Numbered from the stretch's first letter, positions 53,190 through 62,595 are shown. The stretch is DNA of 64,000 nt from Helicobacter turcicus (GCF_019711685.1 NZ_JAIGYQ010000005.1:1-64000), one strand, 5' to 3'. Made by a program: numbers and translations. The notes: generated by a model from the letters alone, not told the origin.

Positions 53190-54668
53190 ATGAAAATTCA
53201 CATTAAAAATATCGGTATGCTTGATGAAGCAGAATTTGAAGTGGGAGATTTAACGCTCATTTGTGGTGAAAATAACACAGGTAAAACTTATGCGACTTAT
53301 AGTTTGTATGGGTATTTGGATTTTATAGGGGATAATCCAAAACCCTTTCTTTTTGAATTGCTACTTTTTGTTATGAATGCATATTCAGACTCTATGGAAA
53401 TTCAAGATGATAAAATGCAAATCAGTATTGAAAATTTTAAAAATGTTTTAATACATTTATCAGAAATTTTAAGAAAAAATTTTAAAAACACTTTATTAGA
53501 AGTTTTAGCGGGAAAGGAAGAAGATGTTGAAAATAGTGTGTTTGAAGATGATTTATTGTTAAAATTTTCTAGTTTTATCCAAAGTGCAAACAACGAAGAG
53601 AATTTGAAAAAAGTTTCTGATTTTTTTAAATATTCACCCACATTTGAACTCTACGAGATTAATAATAAAACAATTATTTTTAATTATGAAAAGAGCAAAA
53701 AGCGATTTGATGAAAGAATGCAATATAATGTAGATGCTAAAAGACAAAAATTTTGGCTTCTTCTTATTGGTTATATTTTTAGCAGACTCTATCCAATACC
53801 ATTTATTTTAAGCACTGAGCGCACAGGTGCTACAATGTTTCAAAAAGAATTAGATGTTAATAAAAATGAAATTGTGGAGCAAATTTCAAGAGCCAATGGT
53901 AAGAATATTGAGGAAACGGTATTTAATGTTTTAAACGCTAGGTATTCCCGCTATCCAAAACCTGTGAAAGATAATATTTATTTTGTGCGTGAGCTTGATG
54001 AGGTGGCTAAACAAACAAGTTTCATCAAAAAAAGTGAAAAAGAAAATCCTTTATATAAAGAAATTATAGAATTGCTCTGCCAAGTCGTGGGTGGGAAATA
54101 TATTGTAAGCCCAGAGGGGATAGAGTTTGCACCCGGCGCAAAACAGAGAGTTATGAAAGGAAAAATTTTAGTGCAAAGGGCTTCTAGTTCGGTGCGCTCC
54201 CTTTTAATGCTTAATTATTATGTTTTGCATAGGGCGCAAATTGGAGATATTCTAATGATTGATGAACCAGAACTAAATTTGCACCCCAAAAATCAAATTC
54301 TTGTCGCAAGACTACTTGCCCTACTTGTAAATGCAGGAATCAAGGTATTTATCACAACACATAGTGATTATATTGTGCGCGAATTGAGTAATTGCATTAT
54401 GCTAAAAAATCTTTCTGTTGAGCAGATTGAGAAGTTTAAAAAACAAGGATACAGCAAGGAATATGGCTTAGAATCTAAAAAAGTTAAGGCGTATTTAGCA
54501 GAAAACATTAAGAGAAAAAATACTTTAAAGGTGGTGAAAATCACACAAGAACAAGGCATTTTTATGGAAACCTTTGATGAGCCTATTGATACGCAGAATG
54601 AGAATCAAGGATTGATTTTTGAGGAGGTCATAAGAAGCAAAGGGGATAGCAATGACAATAACAAATAA
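53190..54668 (+). CDS. OLD/ABC-type ATPase in the restriction-modification block
   Basis: 492 aa, cytoplasmic. Walker A GENNTGKT at 26-33; a long helical insertion (about 60-250); a signature-like SSSVRSLLML near 336; Walker B DILMIDEPELNLHP (about 353-366); and the switch histidine in TTHSDYIVRELS near 387. This is the SMC/OLD-like AAA_15/21 class used in many phage-defence systems (for example Septu PtuA, Gabija GajA or AbiL), but no fused Toprim or nuclease is present. It begins three bases after the S gene and overlaps the next gene by 17 bases. The function is unknown; a defence ATPase is the best inference. Confidence 0.75.
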   Translation: MKIHIKNIGMLDEAEFEVGDLTLICGENNTGKTYATYSLYGYLDFIGDNPKPFLFELLLFVMNAYSDSMEIQDDKMQISIENFKNVLIHLSEILRKNFKNTLLEVLAGKEEDVENSVFEDDLLLKFSSFIQSANNEENLKKVSDFFKYSPTFELYEINNKTIIFNYEKSKKRFDERMQYNVDAKRQKFWLLLIGYIFSRLYPIPFILSTERTGATMFQKELDVNKNEIVEQISRANGKNIEETVFNVLNARYSRYPKPVKDNIYFVRELDEVAKQTSFIKKSEKENPLYKEIIELLCQVVGGKYIVSPEGIEFAPGAKQRVMKGKILVQRASSSVRSLLMLNYYVLHRAQIGDILMIDEPELNLHPKNQILVARLLALLVNAGIKVFITTHSDYIVRELSNCIMLKNLSVEQIEKFKKQGYSKEYGLESKKVKAYLAENIKRKNTLKVVKITQEQGIFMETFDEPIDTQNENQGLIFEEVIRSKGDSNDNNK

Positions 54669-55221
54669 AGTCTTGCAAGATTTTTATGAGAAAATCCATA
54701 AAGATTTAAAACCTGCGAAAAATGGAAATTGTTTTGTTATTAAAGAACAAGAATCAAAAAGCGCAATTAAACAAATTTCTTTAGCTTTTAAAAATTCTCA
54801 AGATGTTATATTGCTTCAACAAAAGGCGGGAGAATGTCCAGCTATTACAAATCTTTTTCAAGAAAAACCCATACTAAATTCTTGTGATTTTATTGTTTTG
54901 ATGTGTAAAAATAAAGATTTACATATACTTTTTTGTGAGATAAAATCAAGCAATAATGAAGAAAATCGTAAAAAAGCCTTGAAGCAAATAGTTAGCTCAA
55001 AAATATTCTTAGAATATTTATATAAAAATTATTTAGAACATTTTGAGACTAAAAATTTTAAAATTCCTTTAGAGAAGGCAAAGAATATTTATATTTATCC
55101 TGCTTCAATACCACAAAAGAAAGCAACATTTGCCTCACAAAATTTAATATTTAAAACTCTTGAAATAGATTCAAAAGGTGTAGCAACAATAAAAAACGCT
55201 TATGAATTTTTTGGAGCTTAA
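54652..55221 (+). CDS. Small PD-(D/E)xK-like putative nuclease paired with the ATPase
   Basis: 189 aa. The segment CDFIVLMCKN...LHILFCEIKSS gives Asp79, Glu96-x-Lys98 on adjacent beta strands, the pattern of a PD-(D/E)xK nuclease core, followed by a helix with Lys/Gln/Ser. The rest is not recognised. Its ATG lies 17 bases inside the ATPase gene, with AAGGGG before it, so the two are translated together, as in toxin-partner pairs of two-gene defence systems. Active-site prediction is by eye only. Confidence 0.5.
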   Translation: MTITNKVLQDFYEKIHKDLKPAKNGNCFVIKEQESKSAIKQISLAFKNSQDVILLQQKAGECPAITNLFQEKPILNSCDFIVLMCKNKDLHILFCEIKSSNNEENRKKALKQIVSSKIFLEYLYKNYLEHFETKNFKIPLEKAKNIYIYPASIPQKKATFASQNLIFKTLEIDSKGVATIKNAYEFFGA

Positions 55222-55330
55222 ACTTGCCAAATCTCCTCCTCTACACCACGCAAGATAAAAGCTAAAAAAATATGCAAAAGCATATTATCAAACACTGCAG
55301 AGCTTTTAGCACTTAAGTGAGCCATTTTGC

Positions 55331-55336
55331 TATAAT
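55331..55336 (+). promoter_or_regulatory. -10 box of the type III res-mod operon with a nearby palindrome
   Basis: TTTTGCTATAATC is an extended -10 of the same type as rnpB, 31 bases before the GTG of res. The 10-base palindrome CACTTAAGTG (55310-55319) lies 11 bases upstream of it and could serve as an operator. Confidence 0.65.
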
Positions 55337-55366
55337 CTCCTTTCATTTTAGGCAAGGAGAGCTAGA

Positions 55367-58309
55367 GTGATTTTTGAAAGACAGGACTATCAACAAGAAT
55401 GTATCAATAATATTATTTCTGTTTTAGAGGATTTTGATTTTGACGCACACAATGCAGAAAATCTCAAAACTTGCTTAGACAAATTCTATGCCACGCACAC
55501 TATGCCTATAAAGAATCTAAGCAATAAGCTAAATCTTGATATCCTCATGGAGACAGGCACGGGCAAGACTTTCACTTATCTTAACCTTATTTTTGAACTT
55601 CACAGCAAGTTTAAACAAAACAAATTTATCATTTTTGTCCCAAGAAAAGCGATTTTAGAATCTGTGAAGCAAAACATCAAACTCACCAAAGATTATTTTT
55701 ACACACAATACCATAAGCACCTTAAAGCCTATGTGTATAGCGATACAAAGAGCCAAGAAGCTATCATCAATCATTACATTAAAAATACCGATGAACTCTC
55801 TGTGTTAATCCTCACAAATAGCGCAATTGATAAAAAGGACAACATTTTAAACAAAAGCCATGAAGCACTTTTTAATACAGAAAGCATTTTTACAAATATC
55901 GCTAATCTAAAGCCAATTAGCATTATTGATGAGCCTCATCTACTAAAAGGCAATGCATTTAACACATATTTTTCACAAATTAATGCCTTGTATTTTCGCT
56001 TTGGTGCGACCTTCCCCAAGTATAAGGAAATAAAGAAAAAGGAACACGTATTAAGCAATATGGTGTATTGCCTTGATTCCATAAATGCGTTTAACAATTA
56101 CCTAGTCAAACAAATCCGCACACACACAATCATTCAAGACAACAACACCCCTTATCTTATAAAAGGCAACAACAAGGAAAAGTATGGGATTTTTTCTTAT
56201 TTTGTTAATGGCATTGAGAAGCAAAAAAGAATTAACAAAAATCAAGATTTGGGGGATTTAGATTCCAAGTTTAGAGGTATTTGCCTAATAAACGTCGATA
56301 AAGATAAAGCCTATCTTAGCAATGGAGAGACAATCCAAGCAAAAAAGAGCTATGTTTTGCAAGAAGATGAGATTTCGCGCTTAATGGCAAAAGCCATTGA
56401 TTTGCATTTTGAAAAAGAAGTGGAGTTATTCCAAAAGAGCATTAAGGCTCTAAGCTTGTTTTTTATCCCTAGTATTGAGGATTTTAGGGGTGAAAATCCT
56501 TTTATCAAAAACGCATTTGAGAGAATCTACAAGCAAAAGCGAGAGCAAGTTTTAAAGCAGAATCTCCCGCAAGAGTATAGGACTTATCTCAACCAAGATT
56601 TTGACAAAGACCAAGTTTTACGCGTTCATCAAGGCTACTTTAGCGGTGATAGCCAAAAAAACGCAAAAACAAAAGAAAGTGGTAAAGAAAACATTGAAGC
56701 AAATGATATTAAAATGATTTTAGAAGAGAAGGAAAAGTTACTTTCTTTTCAAACGCCTCTGCGATTTATCTTTAGCGTATGGGCATTGCAAGAGGGGTGG
56801 GATAACCCAAATATCTTCACACTTACAAAACTAGCAAATTCTACTAGCGAGACTAGCAGACACCAGCAAGTAGGCAGAGGCTTAAGGCTTTGTGTGAATA
56901 ATGAGGGCAAACGCATTACACATTCCTTTGTAGATTATGATGATAGTGCGTTTTTTGATATCAATTATTTGGATATGGTTGTAAGCAGTGAAGAGAGAGG
57001 CTTTATTGAAAGATTGCAAAAGGAGATTGAAGACTCTAGTTTTTCTTTGAGTGGCGATATTTTAACTGAAGAATTTTTAGAACATTTAGGCTTAGATAAG
57101 CGTCAAATTAATAGATTATTGATAAGGCTAGAAGATTTAGGTTGTTTAGAATTTGACAAACAAAGCAACTCTTATAAAATCATCGCCCAAATTTATGAAG
57201 CCATGAAAAATGAGAACATCAAAGTGCTTTTAGGAGAGCAGTATATGGAGATTCTAGAAGCATTTAAACCAAGAGAGAATAGGCATGATTATTTAACAGA
57301 CGCGAACAAAACTAATGAGAAAATAAACATTAGACAAAGCCTTGCACAAGAGTTTAAAGAGCTATGGCATAGCATTAATAAACAAGCAAAAATCGTCTAT
57401 GAAAATATCAACCAAACCCATTTGGTAGAATCTATCATAGAATCTTTTAACGCGAAATCTATCCACAAAGAGTATATCTCCTATGAGAAAAAAGTCTATG
57501 ATAGTAAAAACAATAGAATCATCACAGAAAAATTAGAGAACATAGCAGCAAAAGAGTATGCACATACTTTGCATAAAAACTTGCCACAATTACTCATTGA
57601 GTTTGCTAAGGCAAACCAAAAGCGCCATGAGGAATTGCCCTTAAGTTTCTTACTAAAGCTTTATAATCACCCAAAGCTTAACAAACAAAGTTTCATCAAT
57701 TCCCCAAAAGCAGCATTCCAAGCCTTGCAAGATTGTATCAAAGAGGAATTACATAAAAACTTGCTCCAATCTGTAAGCTATGATTTCTCACAAAATACCT
57801 TTAGTAATGAAAGGTTTGACCCCCTTTATACCCCAGATAAGCACCCAAGGCAGAGCATTGAGAAGCACATGCTAGGCAAATATATAAGCAAAAATATCCC
57901 AAGTGATAATTATCTCTATGAAAAGGCTGTGTGTGATTCTAAGATTGAAGAGGAAATAACTTTAGACACGCTTAAGCTAAACGACTACCAAATACAAGTA
58001 TTTGCCAAGCTCCCCAAGCTTAGTATCCCCACACCTTATAAAAGCTATGAGCCAGATTTTGCCTATTTGTTAAAAGACGCAAAAGGGCAAAAAATCTTTT
58101 TTGTCTGTGAGAGTAAGGGTTATGATAAAGAGAGCGATATACCCGCTCAAGAGCGCAAAAAGATTGATTATGCAGAAAAGTTTTTTGAAAAACTAGGCGA
58201 GAGTATGCAGAATAAAAATATCAAGGTATATTTTCATACGCGCATAAACAAGCAAAATTTACTACAAGTCTTAGAAGAAGTTTTACAAAGGAGCGACAAT
58301 GATAGATAA
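55367..58309 (+). CDS. res: Type III restriction enzyme, Res subunit
   Basis: 980 aa SF2 helicase-nuclease. Walker A METGTGKT at 61-68, motif II IIDEPH (about 188), motif III region FGATFP, motif V/VI QEGWDNPN and RHQQVGRGLRL. The C-terminal PD-(D/E)xK nuclease has Asp897 in YEPDFAYLL and Glu915-x-Lys917 in VCESKG. It translocates on DNA and cuts between two unmodified sites together with Mod. The start is GTG at 55367, six bases after AAGGAGA. It lies upstream of mod and overlaps it by 11 bases, the reverse of the usual mod-res order. Confidence 0.92.
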   Translation: MIFERQDYQQECINNIISVLEDFDFDAHNAENLKTCLDKFYATHTMPIKNLSNKLNLDILMETGTGKTFTYLNLIFELHSKFKQNKFIIFVPRKAILESVKQNIKLTKDYFYTQYHKHLKAYVYSDTKSQEAIINHYIKNTDELSVLILTNSAIDKKDNILNKSHEALFNTESIFTNIANLKPISIIDEPHLLKGNAFNTYFSQINALYFRFGATFPKYKEIKKKEHVLSNMVYCLDSINAFNNYLVKQIRTHTIIQDNNTPYLIKGNNKEKYGIFSYFVNGIEKQKRINKNQDLGDLDSKFRGICLINVDKDKAYLSNGETIQAKKSYVLQEDEISRLMAKAIDLHFEKEVELFQKSIKALSLFFIPSIEDFRGENPFIKNAFERIYKQKREQVLKQNLPQEYRTYLNQDFDKDQVLRVHQGYFSGDSQKNAKTKESGKENIEANDIKMILEEKEKLLSFQTPLRFIFSVWALQEGWDNPNIFTLTKLANSTSETSRHQQVGRGLRLCVNNEGKRITHSFVDYDDSAFFDINYLDMVVSSEERGFIERLQKEIEDSSFSLSGDILTEEFLEHLGLDKRQINRLLIRLEDLGCLEFDKQSNSYKIIAQIYEAMKNENIKVLLGEQYMEILEAFKPRENRHDYLTDANKTNEKINIRQSLAQEFKELWHSINKQAKIVYENINQTHLVESIIESFNAKSIHKEYISYEKKVYDSKNNRIITEKLENIAAKEYAHTLHKNLPQLLIEFAKANQKRHEELPLSFLLKLYNHPKLNKQSFINSPKAAFQALQDCIKEELHKNLLQSVSYDFSQNTFSNERFDPLYTPDKHPRQSIEKHMLGKYISKNIPSDNYLYEKAVCDSKIEEEITLDTLKLNDYQIQVFAKLPKLSIPTPYKSYEPDFAYLLKDAKGQKIFFVCESKGYDKESDIPAQERKKIDYAEKFFEKLGESMQNKNIKVYFHTRINKQNLLQVLEEVLQRSDNDR

Positions 58310-60224
58310 AGACAAAGCACAAGCATTAGGATTTCACATTTTAGATTCTAAGAAAGCGCAAAACCCCCTTTATGAGAATCTTAAAAGAAACTTTCCCCAA
58401 ACCATTAATGCCGATGGCGCAGTAAGCCTTAAGGCTATCGCCACACTTTTAGGCATAAGCGAGAGGGCAGATGTGCAAGGCTATGAGCTAACCTTTAGCG
58501 GCAAAGGCTTAGCAAATGCCCTCTACTCTACTCCTTGTGCTAAAGAGCTAAAACTAGAAGAGATGTTTTGCCCTACTTGCGATTCTCAAGATTCTAACCC
58601 TCATTCTGAGGCTTTAGCCGAAGAATCTCAAAATCAATCGCACACAAAGACAAATACTATTATTAAGGGGGATAACTTAGATGTGCTAAAGCTCTTAAAA
58701 TCCGCATATAGCGAAAAAATCAAAATGATTTACATAGACCCGCCCTATAACACTAAGAATGATAATTTCATTTACCCCGATGATTTTAGAGAGGATTATC
58801 AAGAAATCCTTAAAGAAGTGGGCTTGTTGCTTGAAGATGAAAAGGGCAAATGGATAGAATCTGAAGAGCTAAAATTTTTCCGCAATATCACAGGGAGCAA
58901 AAGCCATAGCGGATGGCTAAGCTTTATGCTTCCGCGACTCAAACTTGCAAGAGATTTGCTAAAAGAAGATGGTGTGATATTTATCTCAATAGATGATAAC
59001 GAACAAGCAAATTTAAAGATTCTCTGTGATGAGATATTTGGGGAGGAGAATTTTGTAGGGGATTTGATTTGGAATAATAAATATACAACTTCAAATGACA
59101 CAGATATTTCTTATCAACACGAGCACATCTTGATATATTCAAAAGACAGAAGTAACTTTAAGTTGGGCTTATTGCCTAGAACAGAAAAACAAGATAAAGA
59201 TTATAAAAATAGAGACAATGACCCAAAAGGTGCATGGAAACCAACACCGATTCACGCTAGAAGCGGTAATGCAAATAGCTTGTATAAAATTATTTTTCCA
59301 AATGGGATTGAGTGGCAGGCACCAACAGGGCGTTACCCTAGATATTCGGAGGAAACTCTTTTACGACTTTATGAAAATGGGGAGCTTTATTTTAATTCAA
59401 ATGGTGGCATAGATAAAAAAACATATTTAAATGAAGTAAGGCAAGGCATTACTTGTGGCACAATGTGGAGTTATAATGATGTTGGACATACGCATGGAAA
59501 TAATGAAGAGATTGCAGAAATTTTAGGAAAAGGTATTTTTAGCGACCCAAAAGGAACTATTTTATTGAAAAGAATTATAAGGCTTTCAACTTCTGCAGAT
59601 TCGAATGAACTAATCCTTGATTTTTTCGCTGGCTCTGGCACCACCGCCCACGCAGTGCTAGAACTCAACGCAGAGGATAATGGCAATAGGCAATTTATCT
59701 TAGTGCAAATTGATGAGCCTATAAAAGAGGATAAAAGCAAAACAGCCTATGATTTTTGTAAAAATGAGCTAAAGAGTGAGAATCCAAGCATTAGCGACAT
59801 TACCATAGAGCGCGTAAAAAGAGCGGGGAACAAAATCGCCAAAGAACACAAAGACTTCAAGGGTGATTTGGGCTTTTGCGTGTATAGTTTGTATGATAAA
59901 CCTAGCCTAGTGTGTGATAAAGAGGGGCATTTGAAGCTACTTAGTGGCAGAGAGGGAGCAAGCCCTAGTGATATTGCTAGAAACCTTGCAATGCATGGTG
60001 GCAAGGGCTTAGAAAGTAAGCTAGAGTGCATTGTAGAATCTAAGCTATATAAATGCGATGATGTCTATTGTGTGGTGGAGTGTGATAAAGAAGTGCTAGA
60101 GATTCTAAAAAAGACCAAGAATGAATATATTTTCATAGACGGCTATGCTGCTTTAGAGCTAGAAGCATTTCTAAACCTTAAAAATAGCGCAAACATTGAC
60201 TCACGTCTAAGGATAGTGTATTAG
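58299..60224 (+). CDS. mod: Type III DNA N6-adenine methyltransferase, Mod subunit
   Basis: 641 aa beta-class methyltransferase. Motif IV DPPYN starts at 147, the target-recognition region lies between about 250 and 400, and motif I FAGSGT is at 443-448. It methylates one strand of a short asymmetric site and gives specificity to Res. The N-terminus carries a Cys pair (CPTC, 91-94) and a Ser/Asn/Gln-rich spacer. No tandem repeat or homopolymer that would allow phase variation is seen. ATG follows AAAGGAGCGACA. The gene ends 15 bases before a 28-bp palindrome. Confidence 0.92.
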   Translation: MIDKDKAQALGFHILDSKKAQNPLYENLKRNFPQTINADGAVSLKAIATLLGISERADVQGYELTFSGKGLANALYSTPCAKELKLEEMFCPTCDSQDSNPHSEALAEESQNQSHTKTNTIIKGDNLDVLKLLKSAYSEKIKMIYIDPPYNTKNDNFIYPDDFREDYQEILKEVGLLLEDEKGKWIESEELKFFRNITGSKSHSGWLSFMLPRLKLARDLLKEDGVIFISIDDNEQANLKILCDEIFGEENFVGDLIWNNKYTTSNDTDISYQHEHILIYSKDRSNFKLGLLPRTEKQDKDYKNRDNDPKGAWKPTPIHARSGNANSLYKIIFPNGIEWQAPTGRYPRYSEETLLRLYENGELYFNSNGGIDKKTYLNEVRQGITCGTMWSYNDVGHTHGNNEEIAEILGKGIFSDPKGTILLKRIIRLSTSADSNELILDFFAGSGTTAHAVLELNAEDNGNRQFILVQIDEPIKEDKSKTAYDFCKNELKSENPSISDITIERVKRAGNKIAKEHKDFKGDLGFCVYSLYDKPSLVCDKEGHLKLLSGREGASPSDIARNLAMHGGKGLESKLECIVESKLYKCDDVYCVVECDKEVLEILKKTKNEYIFIDGYAALELEAFLNLKNSANIDSRLRIVY

Positions 60225-60239
60225 CAATAAAATAACATC

Positions 60240-60267
60240 AAGGTATAATTTTGCAAAATTATACCTT
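60240..60267. terminator. 28-bp perfect palindrome after mod, probable terminator
   Basis: AAGGTATAATTTT (60240-60252) and its exact complement (60255-60267) flank a GC dinucleotide, so the whole 28 bases are one palindrome. The hairpin would be AT-rich and is followed by CTTCATT rather than a clean T run. The stem contains TATAAT on one arm, so a regulatory role is also possible. Confidence 0.55.
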
Positions 60268-60357
60268 CTTCATTAATCTAATAAGCTAATTTCTATTTTT
60301 GCAATAATAAAGAAAAGAATTGTAACTTTTCTCCTTAAAGTGCTTTTTCTAAATGCC

Positions 60358-60470
60358 CATAAGGCTTTTACCTTATTGCGAGAAATAATTTATTACAAGC
60401 AATAAAAGATTTACAAATGAGGACTTAATTTTTTTAAATTTATTTGATTAGATAGACAAAAAGCCTTATG
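60358..60470. repeat. 12-bp inverted repeat enclosing a smaller hairpin in the mod/DUF1561 spacer
   Basis: CATAAGGCTTTT (60358-60369) is exactly complementary to AAAAGCCTTATG (60459-60470). Inside lies a second inverted pair, TTATTGC (60373-60379) and GCAATAA (60399-60405). The 113-base unit could be a small RNA, a terminator complex or the remains of a small element. The 328-bp spacer (60225-60552) holds no coding sequence that I can support. Confidence 0.5.
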
Positions 60471-60519
60471 TAGTAGCAAATCTTACTTAAAGCCGCAGAA
60501 TCTACACAACAATATTTGC

Positions 60520-60525
60520 TATAAT
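60520..60525 (+). promoter_or_regulatory. -10 box of the lectin-DUF1561 gene
   Basis: TTTGCTATAATAAAAGC, an extended -10 with the TTGCTATAAT core, 27 bases before the ATG at 60553. Confidence 0.65.
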
Positions 60526-60552
60526 AAAAGCATTTTATCCCAAAGGCACACA

Positions 60553-62595
60553 ATGCAAGTATTTTTGTTTTATGTAGTTTTTATGCTCTCCTCTTTGCTT
60601 TATGCAAAAACTACGCATACCCCAAATACACAAACTTCAAATGCTCAAGTTATCCAAAAATTAGCACAACCTCCTAAAGATAAACCTATTGCAATTACGA
60701 CTACTTCTAGCCCTCAAACTCAATGCCTAAGCCCTATTTTTAAAGACAATGAGGCTTATGTGGGCTTAAGCAATTGCGATAAGGCAGTTTCTGCACGTTA
60801 TGATGTTTTTAGTCGTTTAGCGTGGAATATAAATCATACTTGGGTATGCCTTAGCACCCCTAATCAGTCCTACGTACAAGATACAAAACTAGTGCTACGC
60901 CCTTGTGTGCTTAATGACAACACGCAAAGTTGGGTAGTCAAAAATAATGCTTTTTATAGCCCTAATTTAGAATTTATAGCCGAGTTAAAAAATGGCTATC
61001 TCACTTTAGAATCTAACTCTTTAAAAGATATGCATGGAACGCAAAAAAATAATACAACAACTCAAGCAAAGCCTAGTCCTACATATGCATTGCATTCTAT
61101 GCAGCAATGGCTTGATACCATAGCCACGCCACCAACTTTAAGCCAAAAAAGTTTTATCGCTTGGAGTTTTATCACCGCAGAAGGCTTTGATTTATACTAT
61201 ATACGTAATGACTTATCCATAAAAGATGAACCACAAGATTTATATTTTAACCCAGAAAATGGTTATATTGCGCAATATAATCCCGCAAATGCGCAAATGC
61301 TTTGCCTCACCTCCACACAAAACAAAAATCAAGATTGGAATTGGGTAAGTTGGGAAACGTGTAATTTCCACGCCCAAAACAATCCTGCAAATCCAAAAAC
61401 TTGGAATCTTTTTATGCTTGCTGATAATAATGAGGCAGTGCTTAAGGATTATTTGGGTAATTTTTTACGTGTTACAAAATACGGGGTGCATTGGGGAGTG
61501 CCTTATAGTGCAAAGCCAGACTTTCTAGCTAAAGATATGGATAAAGACCAAACTTCATTTTTTAGATTCTCAAATGACATAACAAATTGGCAGAGATTTT
61601 TATATGCGAACTTTTCAGATTCTCTGCCTTATTGCCCAGCAAAGGGCACATTTTTGCAAGAAATCCCGCACAATACAACTCAAAATGGCTTTTTTACAAG
61701 CTTATTTAAAAACCCTAAAAGCCTAAGCAAAACACCCACATATACAGAACACATACAAAACACTACAACACTTCCTCCTAATTTTGTGTTAAATGAGGCA
61801 TGGAGAAAGCGGTTATGGCAGATTGTAACTACCACTGATGGGGTTTTGCTCCGTGCGGGGGATTGCGGAGTGTGTTTATTGCATAGCTATCAAATCATTG
61901 CTGAAATGAATACATACACTAACACCCCTTTAGATTCTGGAGGCTTTTTCTTTGATACTGCTTTTGGAGTAAATCCTTTTTACTCCTTTAGAAATCGCTA
62001 TCCGGATCTAGCTAGAGCTTTAGAGCCATATCAAGCCTCAAACATACCGCATGGGCTTCCACGCAATACAGCTTTTGCCTATGCAGAACAAATGTATCGC
62101 TCCATTGCCTTAAGCCTTTTCCCCGGGCATTTTTGGATAAGCTCTGATTTTGCTACCACAGATATACAAATACGAAGCGCATTAAGGGATTTGTTTGAGC
62201 AGCCAATAGGCACAATGTGGGTTATGCACATATTTTTTATTTCTCCTCAGGGTGTGCGCAGCGGGCATGCAATCCCTGCTCTCCGCACAAATGAAGGTGT
62301 GCAGTTTATTTCCACAAACTTACATAATGTTGATTATACGACTTTTAGGCAAGATTTAGAATATTCTTTAGCGCACAATTTGCCTCAAGCTTTAAATACC
62401 ATTACACAAAATGGCACATTGCGAATTTATATGCTTTTTTCCTTGCAATTAAGAGAAGTGTATCATAACCCTCTTAGCGCGTTTGTGTCAAGCAATAATT
62501 GTAGTGGCGAGGGAGAAAGTAGAAGAGGTAGTGGTTCTTTACCTATAAGCAGTATGATTAATCAATGCGCTAGTGGTAGATGTCTAATACAATAG
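60553..62595 (+). CDS. Secreted ricin-B-lectin / DUF1561 protein, virulence-modifying (VM) toxin family relative
   Basis: 680 aa with a signal peptide (about 1-18). Two ricin-type trefoil regions follow: about 70-190 (WVCLSTPNQSYVQ, LRPCVLNDNTQSWVV) and 190-330 (MLCLTSTQNKNQDWNWVSWETC), with Cys pairs and Q-x-W-like repeats. The C-terminal half (about 415-640) fits DUF1561 (PF07598), the domain of Leptospira VM proteins and of Bartonella bacilliformis homologs. It has GDCGVCLLHS (Cys438, Cys441, His444) and SGHAIPALR (His572), which resemble a Cys-His hydrolase pair. Established for Leptospira: VM proteins are secreted lectin-toxins. For this protein, host-cell toxicity is inference. The tail (about 645-680) is Ser/Gly/Cys-rich. 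Own promoter; no partner gene. Confidence 0.75.
   Translation: MQVFLFYVVFMLSSLLYAKTTHTPNTQTSNAQVIQKLAQPPKDKPIAITTTSSPQTQCLSPIFKDNEAYVGLSNCDKAVSARYDVFSRLAWNINHTWVCLSTPNQSYVQDTKLVLRPCVLNDNTQSWVVKNNAFYSPNLEFIAELKNGYLTLESNSLKDMHGTQKNNTTTQAKPSPTYALHSMQQWLDTIATPPTLSQKSFIAWSFITAEGFDLYYIRNDLSIKDEPQDLYFNPENGYIAQYNPANAQMLCLTSTQNKNQDWNWVSWETCNFHAQNNPANPKTWNLFMLADNNEAVLKDYLGNFLRVTKYGVHWGVPYSAKPDFLAKDMDKDQTSFFRFSNDITNWQRFLYANFSDSLPYCPAKGTFLQEIPHNTTQNGFFTSLFKNPKSLSKTPTYTEHIQNTTTLPPNFVLNEAWRKRLWQIVTTTDGVLLRAGDCGVCLLHSYQIIAEMNTYTNTPLDSGGFFFDTAFGVNPFYSFRNRYPDLARALEPYQASNIPHGLPRNTAFAYAEQMYRSIALSLFPGHFWISSDFATTDIQIRSALRDLFEQPIGTMWVMHIFFISPQGVRSGHAIPALRTNEGVQFISTNLHNVDYTTFRQDLEYSLAHNLPQALNTITQNGTLRIYMLFSLQLREVYHNPLSAFVSSNNCSGEGESRRGSGSLPISSMINQCASGRCLIQ

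Noticed and set aside
55270-55285. ATATGC-AAAA-GCATAT hairpin before the type III operon
   Set aside because: The adjoining T run would work only on the minus strand, where no gene ends; the stem is short and AT-rich.
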